The translations under genes were made by a program, and so were the position numbers. DNA of 64,000 nucleotides, taken from contig VDFB02018342.1 in NCBI GenBank assembly GCA_007258455.2, forward strand, positions 62,001-126,000. The letters are read 5' to 3'. Shown here piece by piece: positions 10,690 to 20,700 of this stretch. The notes under the pieces are model-generated. The model was not told the origin of the DNA, did no database searches, and worked only from the letters and a program-made list of their open reading frames with translations. Every line of letters starts with the position of its first letter. The stretch's first letter is position 1. This DNA is from Sequoia sempervirens. Its lineage: Eukaryota > Streptophyta > Pinopsida > Cupressales > Cupressaceae.

Positions 10690-11680
10690 AAGGGAAGAAG
10701 CCCGTACGCCCATCACAGGAGGCACCTCTGTACGATGTACGGACAAGGAAGAACTCAGAAGGAAATCACGTACAACACACCAATCAAAGCCACATACGGA
10801 TCGCTGGAGAAGGGGTCGTACGACGGACAAAAGAAAATAGTGTAAGGAGCTTGGAAGGGAACCTCGTACGGGCCAGAAGAAATCCGTACATTGGGAGACA
10901 AGCCGTACGAGTGCTAGAGGAGGAGGTCGTATGGTATCAACAGAAACACACAGTACGTTGTCATGTGAAAAGAAAATTAAGATTGCAAGCGCCAAGTCGA
11001 CAAAGAAGGGCCACGCCAGCAATCAAACCCCTCATTGACAAGGCCGTACGCACAAAGCAGAAGGTGAAGGTCGTACGGTTGAAAACCAGGGAGAAGGCAA
11101 AGTTAATACACAGGAAGAATTCCGTATGCATTCAAGGAGAAGCCGTACACTTGACAGAGGAAGCCGTACGCTTGACAGAGGAGGCCGTACGCTTGAAGGA
11201 AGAGGATGTTGTATGCTTGACAGAGGAGGCCGTACGCTGGAGGAAAGAGAAGTCCGTACGCGTAAGGAAAAGCGAGGCCGTATGTAGTACGAAGAAGAAA
11301 TTCGTATGATGGGAGGAGGAGAAGGCCGTACAGCGGAGTGATGAGAATAAATCCGTACGCTGGCAAGAAATGGTTGTACAGTGGATAGATAAGAAGAGGG
11401 CCGTATGGTGGCAAATTAGAAGAATTCCAAAGTACGTACGACAAAACTTGAAGAGGGTCGTACGCAGGTGCTATTTGAAGGCCGTACGATTAAGTAAAAG
11501 CAAAAGGAAAAACTCTGTACGCCCAAAACAGGAGACCGTACGCAGCAGAATAAGAAGCACTGTACCAAACCAGAAAGAACGGCATAAGGATGCCGTACGG
11601 ATCAAGGAGAAAGTCGTACGTACCAAACAAAAAAAGACTGTACCAAGTATTGAAGTTTGTAAAAGGCAGGCTGTACCAAG
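10690..11680 (+). repeat. Irregular CCGTACG motif array
   Basis: About thirty copies of a degenerate CCGTACG core (variants TCGTACG, CCGTATG, CTGTACC) are spaced roughly 20-40 bp apart. The core CGTACG is a perfect 6-bp palindrome with two CpG sites. Spacing is often a multiple of three, which keeps the Ala-Val-Arg reading. The Gypsy-3 equivalent is mostly decayed to CGTATG, TGTACA and similar. Confidence 0.85.
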
Positions 11681-11836
11681 CATCGACCTGGAGAAAGTAA
11701 TGTCTAAGAAAAACAATGCAAAATCTGTATTTTTTGGCTTCGTCAGCACTATTCAGAACTTGTGGAAAAGCCATGAAAATGAGGTGCGCGATGCAGTTTC
11801 GAGTGGTTTTAGAAGTGTTAAATTGGTCTTGGCGGC

Positions 11837-11882
11837 GGGGGCGTTGCCCCCAGACCCCCGCAAGGGGCGTTGCCCCCAGACC
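11837..11882. repeat. GC-rich double hairpin
   Basis: GGGGGC-GTT-GCCCCC (11837-11851) and GGGGC-GTT-GCCCC (11864-11876) are two perfect hairpins with a shared GTT loop. The 19-mer at 11838-11856 repeats at 11864-11882, a 26-bp period. The patch is very GC-rich against AT-rich surroundings. Confidence 0.85.
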
Positions 11883-11923
11883 TCCATCAGATTTATTGGA
11901 ATTGCCAATTTGCAATACAACCA

Positions 11924-12160
11924 GCCATCATAGTACAGTTACAAGAGCAGTTGGCAGCTAAGCAAACGAGAGTGGCAGCTCTCGAGGAGAAGTTGGCAGA
12001 GAGGGATAGAGTATTGGGTCAGTTGATACAAAATGATACCCAGGTGGCCGATGCACAACAACTTTCAGCACTGAGGGAGAATCAATTACAAGAAAAGGAC
12101 AAGGAGTTGGCATTTTTTGTTTTCAGTCGTCTGGAAGATGACTTCTTTGTAGGGGGGGAT
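11924..12160 (+). pseudogene. C-terminal coiled-coil segment of a lost ORF
   Basis: The frame from about 11924 reads a heptad-like coiled coil (VQLQEQLAAKQ, VAALEEKLAERD, LRENQLQEKDKE) and runs up to the polypurine tract. It is in a different frame from the basic ORF upstream. Its place, directly before the 3' LTR, is where plant Gypsy relatives often carry an extra 3' ORF. I read it as the remaining tail of such an ORF, most of which is gone. Its partner and function are unknown. Confidence 0.5.
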
Positions 12161-12162
12161 GA
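12151..12162 (+). other. Gypsy-1 polypurine tract
   Basis: AGGGGGGGATGA lies immediately before the 3' LTR start TGTTAGC, the expected site for plus-strand primer formation during reverse transcription. Confidence 0.88.
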
Positions 12163-12553
12163 TGTTAGCAGTATATTTTACTTTGTTGTCGGCCATAGTC
12201 GGCCAATTGCTAATAAAACTATAGATTAGTAAGAATAATACATGTCATGTACTTCGGGTAATCAAGTCCCGATTAATGTTAATGTTGTTATGAAGCGTCG
12301 TGTCGGTTGGTTATCTAACCACCGCCGAACGTTATATGTAGTCTGTTGGGATAGTCGGGAGATAGTCGTGTGCCGATGGTTATATTGTTAAGCATTGCTG
12401 ATACTCTTTGATAGTACATGATATTTCTGATAATGAATAAAGTTCCTGGCATTCAAACATGATATCTTTCTGGTTATTGTTTTATTCTATGTTCTGCACA
12501 TGACTAGTTTGCCAGTAGTACGTAAGATTTGAATTACATTCCGTAGGCAAACA
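12163..12553 (+). repeat. Gypsy-1 3' LTR
   Basis: A 391-bp direct repeat of 6723-7113 with three differences, followed by the target duplication GGGGT at 12554-12558. Confidence 0.93.
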
Positions 12554-12558
12554 GGGGT

Positions 12559-13501
12559 CTCTTAGCCTAGGGTGTTCTACAGGGGACAATATTGGATCTT
12601 ATATCCATGCCTTCATAGTTATCAATGAGGGTCTTGGCTCCTCATCTAGTGATTTAGATTAAGCCTTGCACACTCTAGCATTCATGTGTCCTTGGTTCTA
12701 TCATCTTCTATCTTCTTTGGCAATGTGTCCTCTCTCTTGGATATTTGAACTATTTATAGACTATTTTTAGTCATCTTGTTGGTGTCACTAGATCTTTACC
12801 TTCCAAATGGACTACAGTTTCTCCTTTTTTTTTGTTTATTAGAATGCCTTTTGTCTTTTGTTTTTGTTTGAGTTATCATTAGCTTGTAATTTTTTATGAG
12901 CTCCTTTTGTCTCCCTCATTCTATTGTCTCTAGTTGTATTTTCTAGTCCAATTGACATATCTTTGTCAATTGTAGACATTAATATAATTATATAAAAAAA
13001 ATCAATTGTAAACACAAAATATTCATCAATTACATGTTACTATGCTCGCATACACAAGTATACATTAAACAAACGAGTATAATAGCGTATTTGAGTTGAA
13101 AGAAATATTTTTGCTGTAAAAGAATTGTGGATTTGGATATCCATGGCGTCAAAAAATAAAACCACAACATGGAGTCATGGACTAAAATAAAGAGGAGCTA
13201 GCATCCTCAACTCAACATTACTTGGCCCAACATTACTAGCTCTACAATGACTCTTGTGCTCATGTCACAGACAGGCCCTTGATGTTGTTGCAACCATGAT
13301 ACTTGCATGTGTGCTAGCAACATCCAAGGGATCTAGTTGTGCTCTCTCCTCTTCCTCAATCACTATCATTGCATCTGCCTCAAGCTCAACCAAGAAACCT
13401 ATGCATGGGCATCATCAATGAACACAAGATTGCTAAGGAATCCAATTTGATAGCTGATCAACCTCTAAATAATCCAAATGCAATATTTGCTTGTGATTTA
13501 T
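12559..13501. other. Intergenic DNA between two LTR elements
   Basis: No gene, TE protein domain or clear repeat was found in this 943-bp AT-rich stretch. It continues the pre-insertion flank of Gypsy-1 and ends at the target duplication of the next element (GGGAT, 13502-13506). Confidence 0.4.
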
Positions 13502-13506
13502 GGGAT

Positions 13507-14534
13507 TGATGCAGGAGCATCCGCTAAATAGCCAGAGGATTCTTGAACATAAGAAAATTTGCGAGGTTACAAACATGAAAATAATAAACCAAGTTTGAGA
13601 AAACAAAAAGAATGGAAGATGAAGCATTAAGCATGAAGGAAGAAAAAAGCGAGAATAGACATAGAGGCGACAAGGGGGCGAAGCAAAATGGAAGCCCGCG
13701 TGAGAAAGAGATAGTGCGGGAGAGGAAAGAGCAATTGGAAATGAAGATGCACACTTCTACAGATCAGTTTATAAATGCAGATGAAATATGAGAGAAAGGG
13801 GGGTGCACACTGTTTAGGAGAGAAATTGTGTAAAGGGGGCTGCCTAAGGTATAGTTCCATTAAAATAAAATGCTCTTGCAAGAAGACAAGCAGCAGGTAG
13901 ATTATTGAGTTGGAGGCTGAATTGAACAAGGCACAAGTGACAAGGGCACCGCATAGAAGAGTGTGTGAAGGAAGATAAAGACAAGGGGATGGTGAATAGC
14001 AGAAACAATAGGGCACAAAAAGAAGGGAGATGCAAAACAACAAAAGTGCATCAATGAATGAAATCTCTGTGGTTCGAGGCAAAAAAAGGTACAATAGGTC
14101 ATGGATTTGAGATAAAAATCAGTAATTTTTGGAAGATAAAGGCAGCAAGAGTTAGCTAAGGCATTTTGAAGAGACAAGCCACCGTTGATTCCCAAAGAAT
14201 CGTACCAATTGTAGATAGGAAATTAAGAATGCAAGTTAACGATGGGTTTCCAGTCCAAAATAGAGATAAATCAATTTGTTGTTGACTAATTTTGTGTATA
14301 GATACCAAGTGAAAGTATATTTGTTCATCAATATATAGAATGTTAGTTTGAGAACTTCAATGGTATCAATTCAATGGATTACATGAAAATTTCAATTATA
14401 AGCAGTGGGTCTCAATATTTGAATGGAGTGAATTCTTATGCTGTTTTCTTGATTTAATTATTAATTAATTCATTGATTGACAAATAAAGTGGTCAAAACA
14501 ATAGTATATTGGAGGGTCGTGTCTTCTTGCGTTA
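13507..14534 (+). repeat. 5' LTR of the LARD-like element
   Basis: A 1028-bp LTR starting TGATGCAGGAGC. Open frames on its minus strand (for example near 13627-14094) have counterparts in the other LTR but no recognisable domain, so I treat them as non-coding. Confidence 0.9.
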
Positions 14535-14536
14535 AT

Positions 14537-14549
14537 TGGTATCAGAGCC
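14537..14549 (+). other. Primer-binding site (initiator tRNA-Met type)
   Basis: TGGTATCAGAGCC, two bases inside the 5' LTR, complementary to the 3' end of plant initiator tRNA-Met. Confidence 0.85.
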
Positions 14550-14635
14550 ACAAGATCCTGAGAGTGGAGAGAATCCACTAGGATTGTGGGTGAAGAATTG
14601 GTAGAGAGTGAAGAAGCCTTGAGAGTGTGCCATAA

Positions 14636-15107
14636 TTGTTTGACAAAATGTCTTGGAGACATGGAGAGAGTTTGTGGATGAAGAAGGAATATTTGAAGTC
14701 CCGGGAAGTGAAACAAGAACCCATTCGAAGGAGTGATTTGTTGCAAACTGTGTGCAAGTCCGGTGGAAAGTGCTGGAAAGTGATGGCGGACAATGATAGT
14801 AGAGATAATTTGGTTGCGTTGGAAATGGTTGAGAAGCTGAATTTGAAGAGGATGAAGCACCCTAAGCCATACTACATCTCTTGGTTGCAAGGAGGTCATC
14901 GAATTTGGGTGAGTGAACAAAGCATTGTGCATTTTTTACATTGGAGGATATAAAGATGAAATTGTATGTGATATAGTGCCCATGGATGTTTGTCATGTTT
15001 TGTTGGGTCAACCTTGGATTTGGGATAGAGAAGCTATACATAATTGCAGTGATAACACTTATGGCATAATCAAGGATGGGGAAGAATATGTGTTGAATCC
15101 GTTATGA
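14636..15107 (+). pseudogene. Degenerate Gypsy-type aspartic protease
   Basis: Two frames joined by a shift near 14930 spell the C-terminal two thirds of a plant Ty3/Gypsy protease. Visible blocks are MVEKLNLKRMKHPKPY, a Trp-Leu strand, DEIVCDIVPMDVCHVLLGQP (the conserved stretch before the second psi loop) and WIWDREAIHN. Where relatives have an Asp-Gly-Gly-Ser active site, this copy reads Ala-Asp-Asn-Asp-Ser, so the catalytic loop looks lost. A TGA at 15105 separates it from the next frame, which continues in register. The Gypsy protease identity makes this a Gypsy derivative even though its primer site is tRNA-Met. Confidence 0.7.
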
Positions 15108-15122
15108 GATAAACAAGAGGAA

Positions 15123-16040
15123 GTGGTAAAAGAATTTGCAGCAATATGCCCCAATGAGTGTATGAAAGAAGAAAGCAACATCAAAGTTTCAATAGGTGAA
15201 AAAGAAGTAGCTGAGAACCCTTTGAAGGATGAAGAGAAGAAAGAAGCGATTGCAGCAGATATGAAGAATGAAGAAAAAGAAGAGGAGATCTTTGTGCAAA
15301 AGGATCAAGAAGAAAGAGAAGAAATTGCAACCGAGATTGCAAAGGATGAGAAGTTTTACAACCCTTTGATAGAAGGGGTATGGAAGGAAGAAAATGTGGG
15401 GGCAACCGACACAAGTGGAGAAGATGTTAAGTCACAGGTTGCAGTGATGGCATGTGAGTGGAGTAAGTTGTGTGAAGTGGAAGAAGGGTGTTCACAAGCT
15501 GAAATAGTGAACACGAATGGTCCCAAGTTTGATGATGAGGTTGAGGAGAACAAGGATGAAATGTTGTCGAGAGAAGAGATGAGAAGAATCCGAAGTTATT
15601 TGGATGGTGAAGATAAGAAAGAAGTTGCAGCTGTGGTTGAAGAAGTAGAAAGAGTAGAAATAAATTGTCCTTTGGAGGACACAAAGAAGACGGTGGAAAT
15701 GACTGGTGAAGATGGAGGTATTGCAGCTGAAAGTGAAAGAGAAAAGGTTGCAGTAGAGGAGGTCAGATTTGATTTTTGTGATTATGAAATTTGTGTTGGG
15801 TGGCATCAATTTAAATTTGGAAATGTGGATAAGCAAAGCATGGATGTGTTAAGGGTTGAGGGGCAACTCGAGAAAAGCCATTATGTTGGGATGTCAAGAA
15901 GAGAGGTTGAAGAGGATGAAAGTTTTTGGAGGAGGATGGATTGTGGTGGGCTAATTCCCACAAAGGTGGAAGATGAAAGTGAAGTTTGGTGGAGGTGGTT
16001 GGTTTGTGGTGGGTCAAAACCCACGAGAAGAGAAGGGTGA
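15123..16040 (+). CDS. Acidic ORF of unknown function in LARD-like element
   Basis: An open frame of 305 codons, in register with the protease frame upstream and separated from it by one TGA (15105-15107), so the ancestral protein was probably continuous. The first 150 residues are dominated by Glu and Lys (KEEKEEEIFVQKDQEEREE), typical of an acidic, possibly coiled or disordered region. The last 90 residues are Trp-rich (WHQFKFGN, SFWRRMDCGG, SEVWWRWLVCGG) with a near-duplicated Phe/Trp-Trp-Arg...Cys-Gly-Gly block. No domain is recognisable. As it is the only long intact frame in an old element, it may have been retained by selection in the source family. It could equally be chance survival. 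Confidence 0.5.
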   Translation: MVKEFAAICPNECMKEESNIKVSIGEKEVAENPLKDEEKKEAIAADMKNEEKEEEIFVQKDQEEREEIATEIAKDEKFYNPLIEGVWKEENVGATDTSGEDVKSQVAVMACEWSKLCEVEEGCSQAEIVNTNGPKFDDEVEENKDEMLSREEMRRIRSYLDGEDKKEVAAVVEEVERVEINCPLEDTKKTVEMTGEDGGIAAESEREKVAVEEVRFDFCDYEICVGWHQFKFGNVDKQSMDVLRVEGQLEKSHYVGMSRREVEEDESFWRRMDCGGLIPTKVEDESEVWWRWLVCGGSKPTRREG

Positions 16041-16295
16041 AGAGATTGTTTGGAGGAGGAGGTCAGTACATGGTGGACACAAGCCACAAGAGGAGAGACG
16101 ATTGGAGTGCATAATTGTTGGCAGGGAATGGCGAATGTTCTAGCAAGATGCTGGAAGAAGAGGAAAAAGACCTAATTTGTAGGTATTAGCTCAGTGTGGG
16201 AGCATGTTGCAAGTTGTTCGCAACTTGGAAGAGTAGTTCTACAACTCAGCTCTGTTTTGTGAGCCTATACTCATAAACTTTTTATCGGGTGTGTC

Positions 16296-17324
16296 TGATG
16301 CAAGAGCATCCGCTAAATAGCCAGAGGCTTCTCGAAGACAAGAAAATTCGGGAGGTTATAAACATGAAAATAATGAACCAAGTCTGAGAAAAAAAAAAGA
16401 ATGGAAGATGAAGTGTTAAGCATGAAGGAAGAAAAAATGCGAGAATAGACATAGAGGCAACAAGGGGGCGAAGCGAAATGGAAGCCCGTGTGAGAAAGGG
16501 ACAGTGCGGGAGAGGAAAGAGTGATTGGAAATGAAGAGGCACACTTCTATAGATTAGTTTATAAATGCAGATCAAATATGAGAGAAAGGGGGGCGCACAC
16601 CGTTTAGGAGAGAAATTGTGTAAAGGGGGCTGCCTAAGTTATAGTTCCATTAAAATAAAATGCTCTTGTAAGAAGACAAGTAGCATGTAGATTATATAGT
16701 TGGAGGTTGCACTGAACAAGACACAAGTGACAAGGGCACCACACAAAAGAGTGTGTGAAGGTAGATAAAGACAAGGGGGCGATGAATAGCAGAAACACTA
16801 GGGCACAAAAAGAAGGGAGACGCAAAACAACAAAGGCGCATCAGTGAATGAAATCTCTGTGGTTTGAGGCAAAGAAAGGTACAATAGGTCCTGGCTTCGA
16901 GATAAAGATCAGTAATTTTTGGAAGAGAAAGGCAACCATAGTTAGCTAAGGCATTGTGAAGAGACAAGCCACCATTTGTTCCCAAAGAATCGTACCAATT
17001 GTAGACAGGAAATGAAAAATGCAAGTTAACGATGGGTTTCTAGTCCAAAAGAGAGATAAATCGATTTGTTGTTGACTAATTTTGTGTATAGATACCAAGT
17101 GAAAGTATATTTGTTCATTAGTATATAGAATGTTAGTTTGAGAACTTCAATGGTATCAATTCAATGGAATACATTAAAATTTCAATTATAAGCAATCGGT
17201 CTCAATATTTGAATGGAGCGAATTCTTATGCTGTTTCCCTGATTTAATTATTAATTAATTCATTGATTGACAAATAAAGTGCTCAAAACAATAGTATATT
17301 AGAGGTTTTTGTCTTCTTGCATTA
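16296..17324 (+). repeat. 3' LTR of the LARD-like element
   Basis: A 1029-bp direct repeat of 13507-14534, ending GCATTA and followed by the target duplication GGGAT (17325-17329). Confidence 0.9.
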
Positions 17325-17376
17325 GGGATGGTTGTAATGAACTAGTGTTCCATGGAGTTTCCTGAAGGGGACGCGT

Positions 17377-17463
17377 CTTGGGGATGGGGGGAAAAGGGTT
17401 CTAAGTTTGGGGACAATGGGGGGATGGCGGGGGGACGACGACAGGGGGGTAGTGGGGGGGGGT
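17377..17463 (+). repeat. G-rich subterminal tract of hAT A
   Basis: At least eight runs of three or more G in under 90 bases, including runs of six to ten. It meets the usual pattern for G-quadruplex formation. The right end (about 22140-22262) has a similar but weaker C/G-rich region, and hAT B has one at 49646-49702. In hAT elements the subterminal regions bind transposase. Confidence 0.7.
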
Positions 17464-17783
17464 TGTTGATATACATATGGTACTTGAATAACTAGTTATA
17501 AAAAGATGTTTAAGAATAAGATTTCAAATTAAACTTTGGTAAATTAGCAAAATTGCAAATACTAACATTTTAAATACTCGAATACTATTACTAAAAGACT
17601 AAAAGTAAATAAAATATTAAAATTTGACAAATGAAATTGTCAAATTTGAGATTTCTATTATATGAATATCGAAAATATGACGTCACATCATAATATCATA
17701 TCATAAAGATGGTTACAATGAGTAGCATGATATATTGATATCAAAATAAGTACAAAATGCAAAAAATATGTGAAGGGAGGCCT

Positions 17784-20700
17784 CTAATCATCCCCAAACT
17801 CCTCATCACGCGAACTACTGGAATCCTCGGGCTCAAGTTCTATCAAACTAACACCAACCAGCCCTACATCTGAAGCCGAAACTAAAGCATCCTCATCAAT
17901 CTGTCTTGGCTCCTCTGGCTCTACACTCCATTGTGCTACTGGACTGTCTTTGTACAAAAGTGTTTTGTGGTCAATGAGACGCAAAGCACTATGTATAGCC
18001 ACAAGCTTCTCTATTCTCTTAGAGGTAAGTCTAGAGTGGATGAAGCTATATGCAGACCAATTCCTCTCAACAGCTGAAGAACTAGAAACCTGAGATAACA
18101 ATCGGATGGCTAGAATGGTAGTCAAAGATCCCAATCCATGGCAAGTCCACCACAAAATTGGGTCATCTTGCACCATAGTTCGCATATCCATCTTGGCTGC
18201 ATTTGAATAACCCCTAAGAGTGGCAAATTTGGTCCACTCAGTGCGAATCGCGTTGGCATCTACAACATCATACATCCTCTCAATGCACTTGAAGAACCTT
18301 GCCTTCACCTTTGCATCCTCTATCGGTGTCACTCTACCAGGCCTAGTTAAGTATCACTTAGGATTAAGTGCATAGGTTGCCATGTGCAAGGGAGTGTTGA
18401 GCTTCTCCCATCTCCTGTGAATGATTGGCTGAATGTGCTCGTGGTAGAATGCTAATGTGGGGTCCCTCTCTCGCACAACAACCCTCATCTGATCAAGCAT
18501 AGAATCGATGCACTCATACACCTCTCTAAGGCTAGGTGCATCCGCATCCCCATACCTAATAACCTGGAAAATTGGTTTAATGATGGCAACAATATATTTT
18601 GCATAACCCCAAAACACATTGCTCTTCACCGTATCCTTCACCCTCCCTTGCTCTGTCTTAGACTCGGCCCACCTATTCCAATCTGCTGTCATGACTATGA
18701 GTTGTAGTGCCTCTTGCAACTCAATCATTCTCTCCAAGAGAATGAAATAGGAAGCATATCTTGTATCTGTAGGTTTCAGGAAGTCCTTATCGAAGGTCCT
18801 GAAGAGTGCATGTGATGTGTGGTGCTTGCAGATAAACACTGCACATCTCTCGCATCATTAACCACTACTCTAGTCCAATCAATCTTTCCCATGTCCTTGA
18901 GTGCATTTTTCATGGCATGCACACAACATAGGTCCACCAAATATGCTTATATGCAGCCTCAACAAGTCTCCTTGCAACTTTGCACACATGTGCAACATCT
19001 GTCACAACTTGTACCACATTTTGTGGCCCAACCTCCTCAATGGCCTCCCGGAGAACCTCAAATTGAAATTCAACATCTTTGTGATGCTCTGAACAATCAA
19101 CTTCCTTAAGAAAATATGGGCCCTCAGTACATGTAATTGTGATGTTGTTGCAAGTATGAGCAATTTTGGTGGTATTGTCATTGATATCAACATAGTTCAG
19201 CATGTTGCTTTGTGCATGTATAGTTGAGATGCTGTTGAGAGATTGTGAGTACATGGAGCTATCTTTATGATGTTGTAGATGTGCTGAATTGATGGGTTTC
19301 CAAGTGCTTTTGAGAAAATTAATAAAGAGTGAATTCAGAGTTATGTATGTGTTCAAAATGTGCTCTGGTATGTGCTCCACATTTCTCTTGTGTTGATTCT
19401 ATGCTTGTGCGGATCTAAAGGTTTGCTGATGGTGAGCCGATGGTGATATCTCCTCATTTGTAGCTTCTGGTTTGATGGAATGTGAAAGTTGCATTCACCG
19501 GTGTGTGAATCGTTCTGGCAGTGTTAGTTTTCTATTTACTGGGAGAAATGTTTCTGCTCTGCAGTTCTTCGCTATTTTGTTTTAGATCTTGCAGATTTGT
19601 AATATGTCTTATAATGGTGTTCTCTGGGTTTTGGCAAAGATGTTTGTGGTTTGGTATTCTAGAAGTTTAGTTTCGGAGTTGCTATATGTGGTTGCACAGT
19701 TCGGATGGACTGATGGAAGTTCGGTGTTTGAAGGTTGTTACACTTGCTGTAGATGTATCCAAAGGAACCTTAGATGTGTTCTCGTGCTTAATGAAGCGTG
19801 TTGCGTCGTCTGCATGTTATCTTCTTGTTGGAAAGCGTGTACATCAATGCTTATCTGTGGTTTCACTAGGTTTGGCCAACTTGGTGTTTACACTTCATTT
19901 GAAGAATAAAATTTAATTAAGGAAGCGTGTGGTTGATCCGAGACATTATTTTTGGTCTTGGTTAAGTGTTTTATTGGTCCACTCTTATTCCTTTCCACTG
20001 CGAGAATGTTGAGTTGCCGATGTTAATTTGAATTTATGAAATTGAAGCTTATGTGGCCGACCTTGGAGAAAGTTTATAGGGTTGAAGATGGTATAAATGT
20101 AAATCAAATTGTGAAGAATTGTATGATGCTAAGTAACAAAGTAAGCCGCATATTAAAAGAGTAGAAGTGTGCGAAAGTGAGTTGAGGCAACAACACTTCA
20201 TTGTGTTAGATTCCTAAAGGCAGTGAGCTAAAGGTTTTTGCGATCTTCTAATCAAGGTTGTGGATGTGTAAATTGTTGTGGTGGATCTTTTGTTTTCTTT
20301 TGTATTAGTAGGCAGTGAGCCTTTGTATTTGGTTTTGCTATCTCTTTATATTGTGAGTTAATCCTCACCGTGGTTTTTCCTCATTGGGTTTTCCATGTAA
20401 AATTTGGTGTTGATTGTGTTGATTTTACTTTCTGTTATCTGCATTTCATTTGCATACTTAATAACATAACAATGTGGTTGAGAAGTTAGTAACTGGTAAA
20501 GTTTTTGTGACAATTGATTCGTTGCTCTGCCCCCCACCCCCTCTCTCAGTTGTCCTACGCCTTTTAACAGATGTTAATGAGTGGACGATGGCCAATGCCC
20601 GTCCACCCATTCATGACTATGCTGCATCCTGTCTTAACCCAACACTCCATCTTCTCCATCAACAAATTGATCTTGGAATAGTTCTTATCCAAGATTGTGG

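Larger units (their letters stand above)
10491..11933 (+). pseudogene. Basic repetitive ORF (Ala-Val-Arg repeats), unrecognised
   Basis: One frame stays open for about 480 codons apart from a single TGA at 11307. The product is extremely rich in Lys, Arg, Glu and Val. Its core is a loose repeat with Ala-Val-Arg every 7-11 residues (EEAVRLTEEAVRLKEE around 11155-11205). Each Ala-Val-Arg is written by the DNA motif GCCGTACG(C), so protein and DNA repeats are the same thing. From about residue 410 the sequence turns less repetitive. Gypsy-3 holds a decayed relative at 28860-29600. I know no family for it; a nucleic-acid-binding or structural role is only a guess. The repeat may instead be selected at the RNA or DNA level. 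It replaces pol in this element. Confidence 0.6.
6723..12553 (+). mobile_element. Gypsy-1, complete non-autonomous LTR retrotransposon
   Basis: A complete element of 5831 bp. Two 391-bp LTRs begin TGTTAGCAG and end CAAACA, and are flanked by identical GGGGT at 6718-6722 and 12554-12558. A tRNA-Asp-type primer site and a polypurine tract sit at the proper inner edges. I count only three LTR differences (ATGG/ATAG near 6973, TTTTTGG/TTTCTGG, GTTAC/GTTAT), so the insertion is recent. The interior holds a small leading ORF, gag with a capsid domain and four zinc knuckles, an aspartic protease and an acidic linker. Where reverse transcriptase should begin (about 10305) it switches to purine-rich DNA, a basic repetitive ORF and a coiled coil. 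Reverse transcriptase, RNase H and integrase are absent, so it must have moved with enzymes supplied by a relative. Confidence 0.93.
13507..17324 (+). mobile_element. Complete non-autonomous LTR element (LARD-like)
   Basis: Two LTRs of about 1028 bp (13507-14534 and 16296-17324) start TGATGCA and end GC(A/G)TTA, so the termini are TG...TA, not TG...CA. The target duplication GGGAT is intact at 13502-13506 and 17325-17329. TGGTATCAGAGCC at 14537-14549 is an initiator tRNA-Met primer site. The 1.76-kb interior keeps a ruined protease domain and an acidic ORF, with no capsid, reverse transcriptase or integrase. No classical polypurine tract abuts the 3' LTR. LTR divergence in the first 200 bp is roughly 8 percent by eye, so it is clearly older than Gypsy-1. 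It depended on proteins from another element. Confidence 0.9.

Noticed and set aside
13627..14195. Several minus-strand frames of 63-155 codons, repeated near 16282-17024
   Set aside because: They lie within the two LTRs of the LARD-like element and are repeated only because the LTR is. No domain, and frames differ between copies.
19589..19916. A Cys-rich 106-codon plus-strand frame
   Set aside because: It lies inside the solo LTR 19146-20569, which should be non-coding, and shows no spacing typical of a zinc finger.
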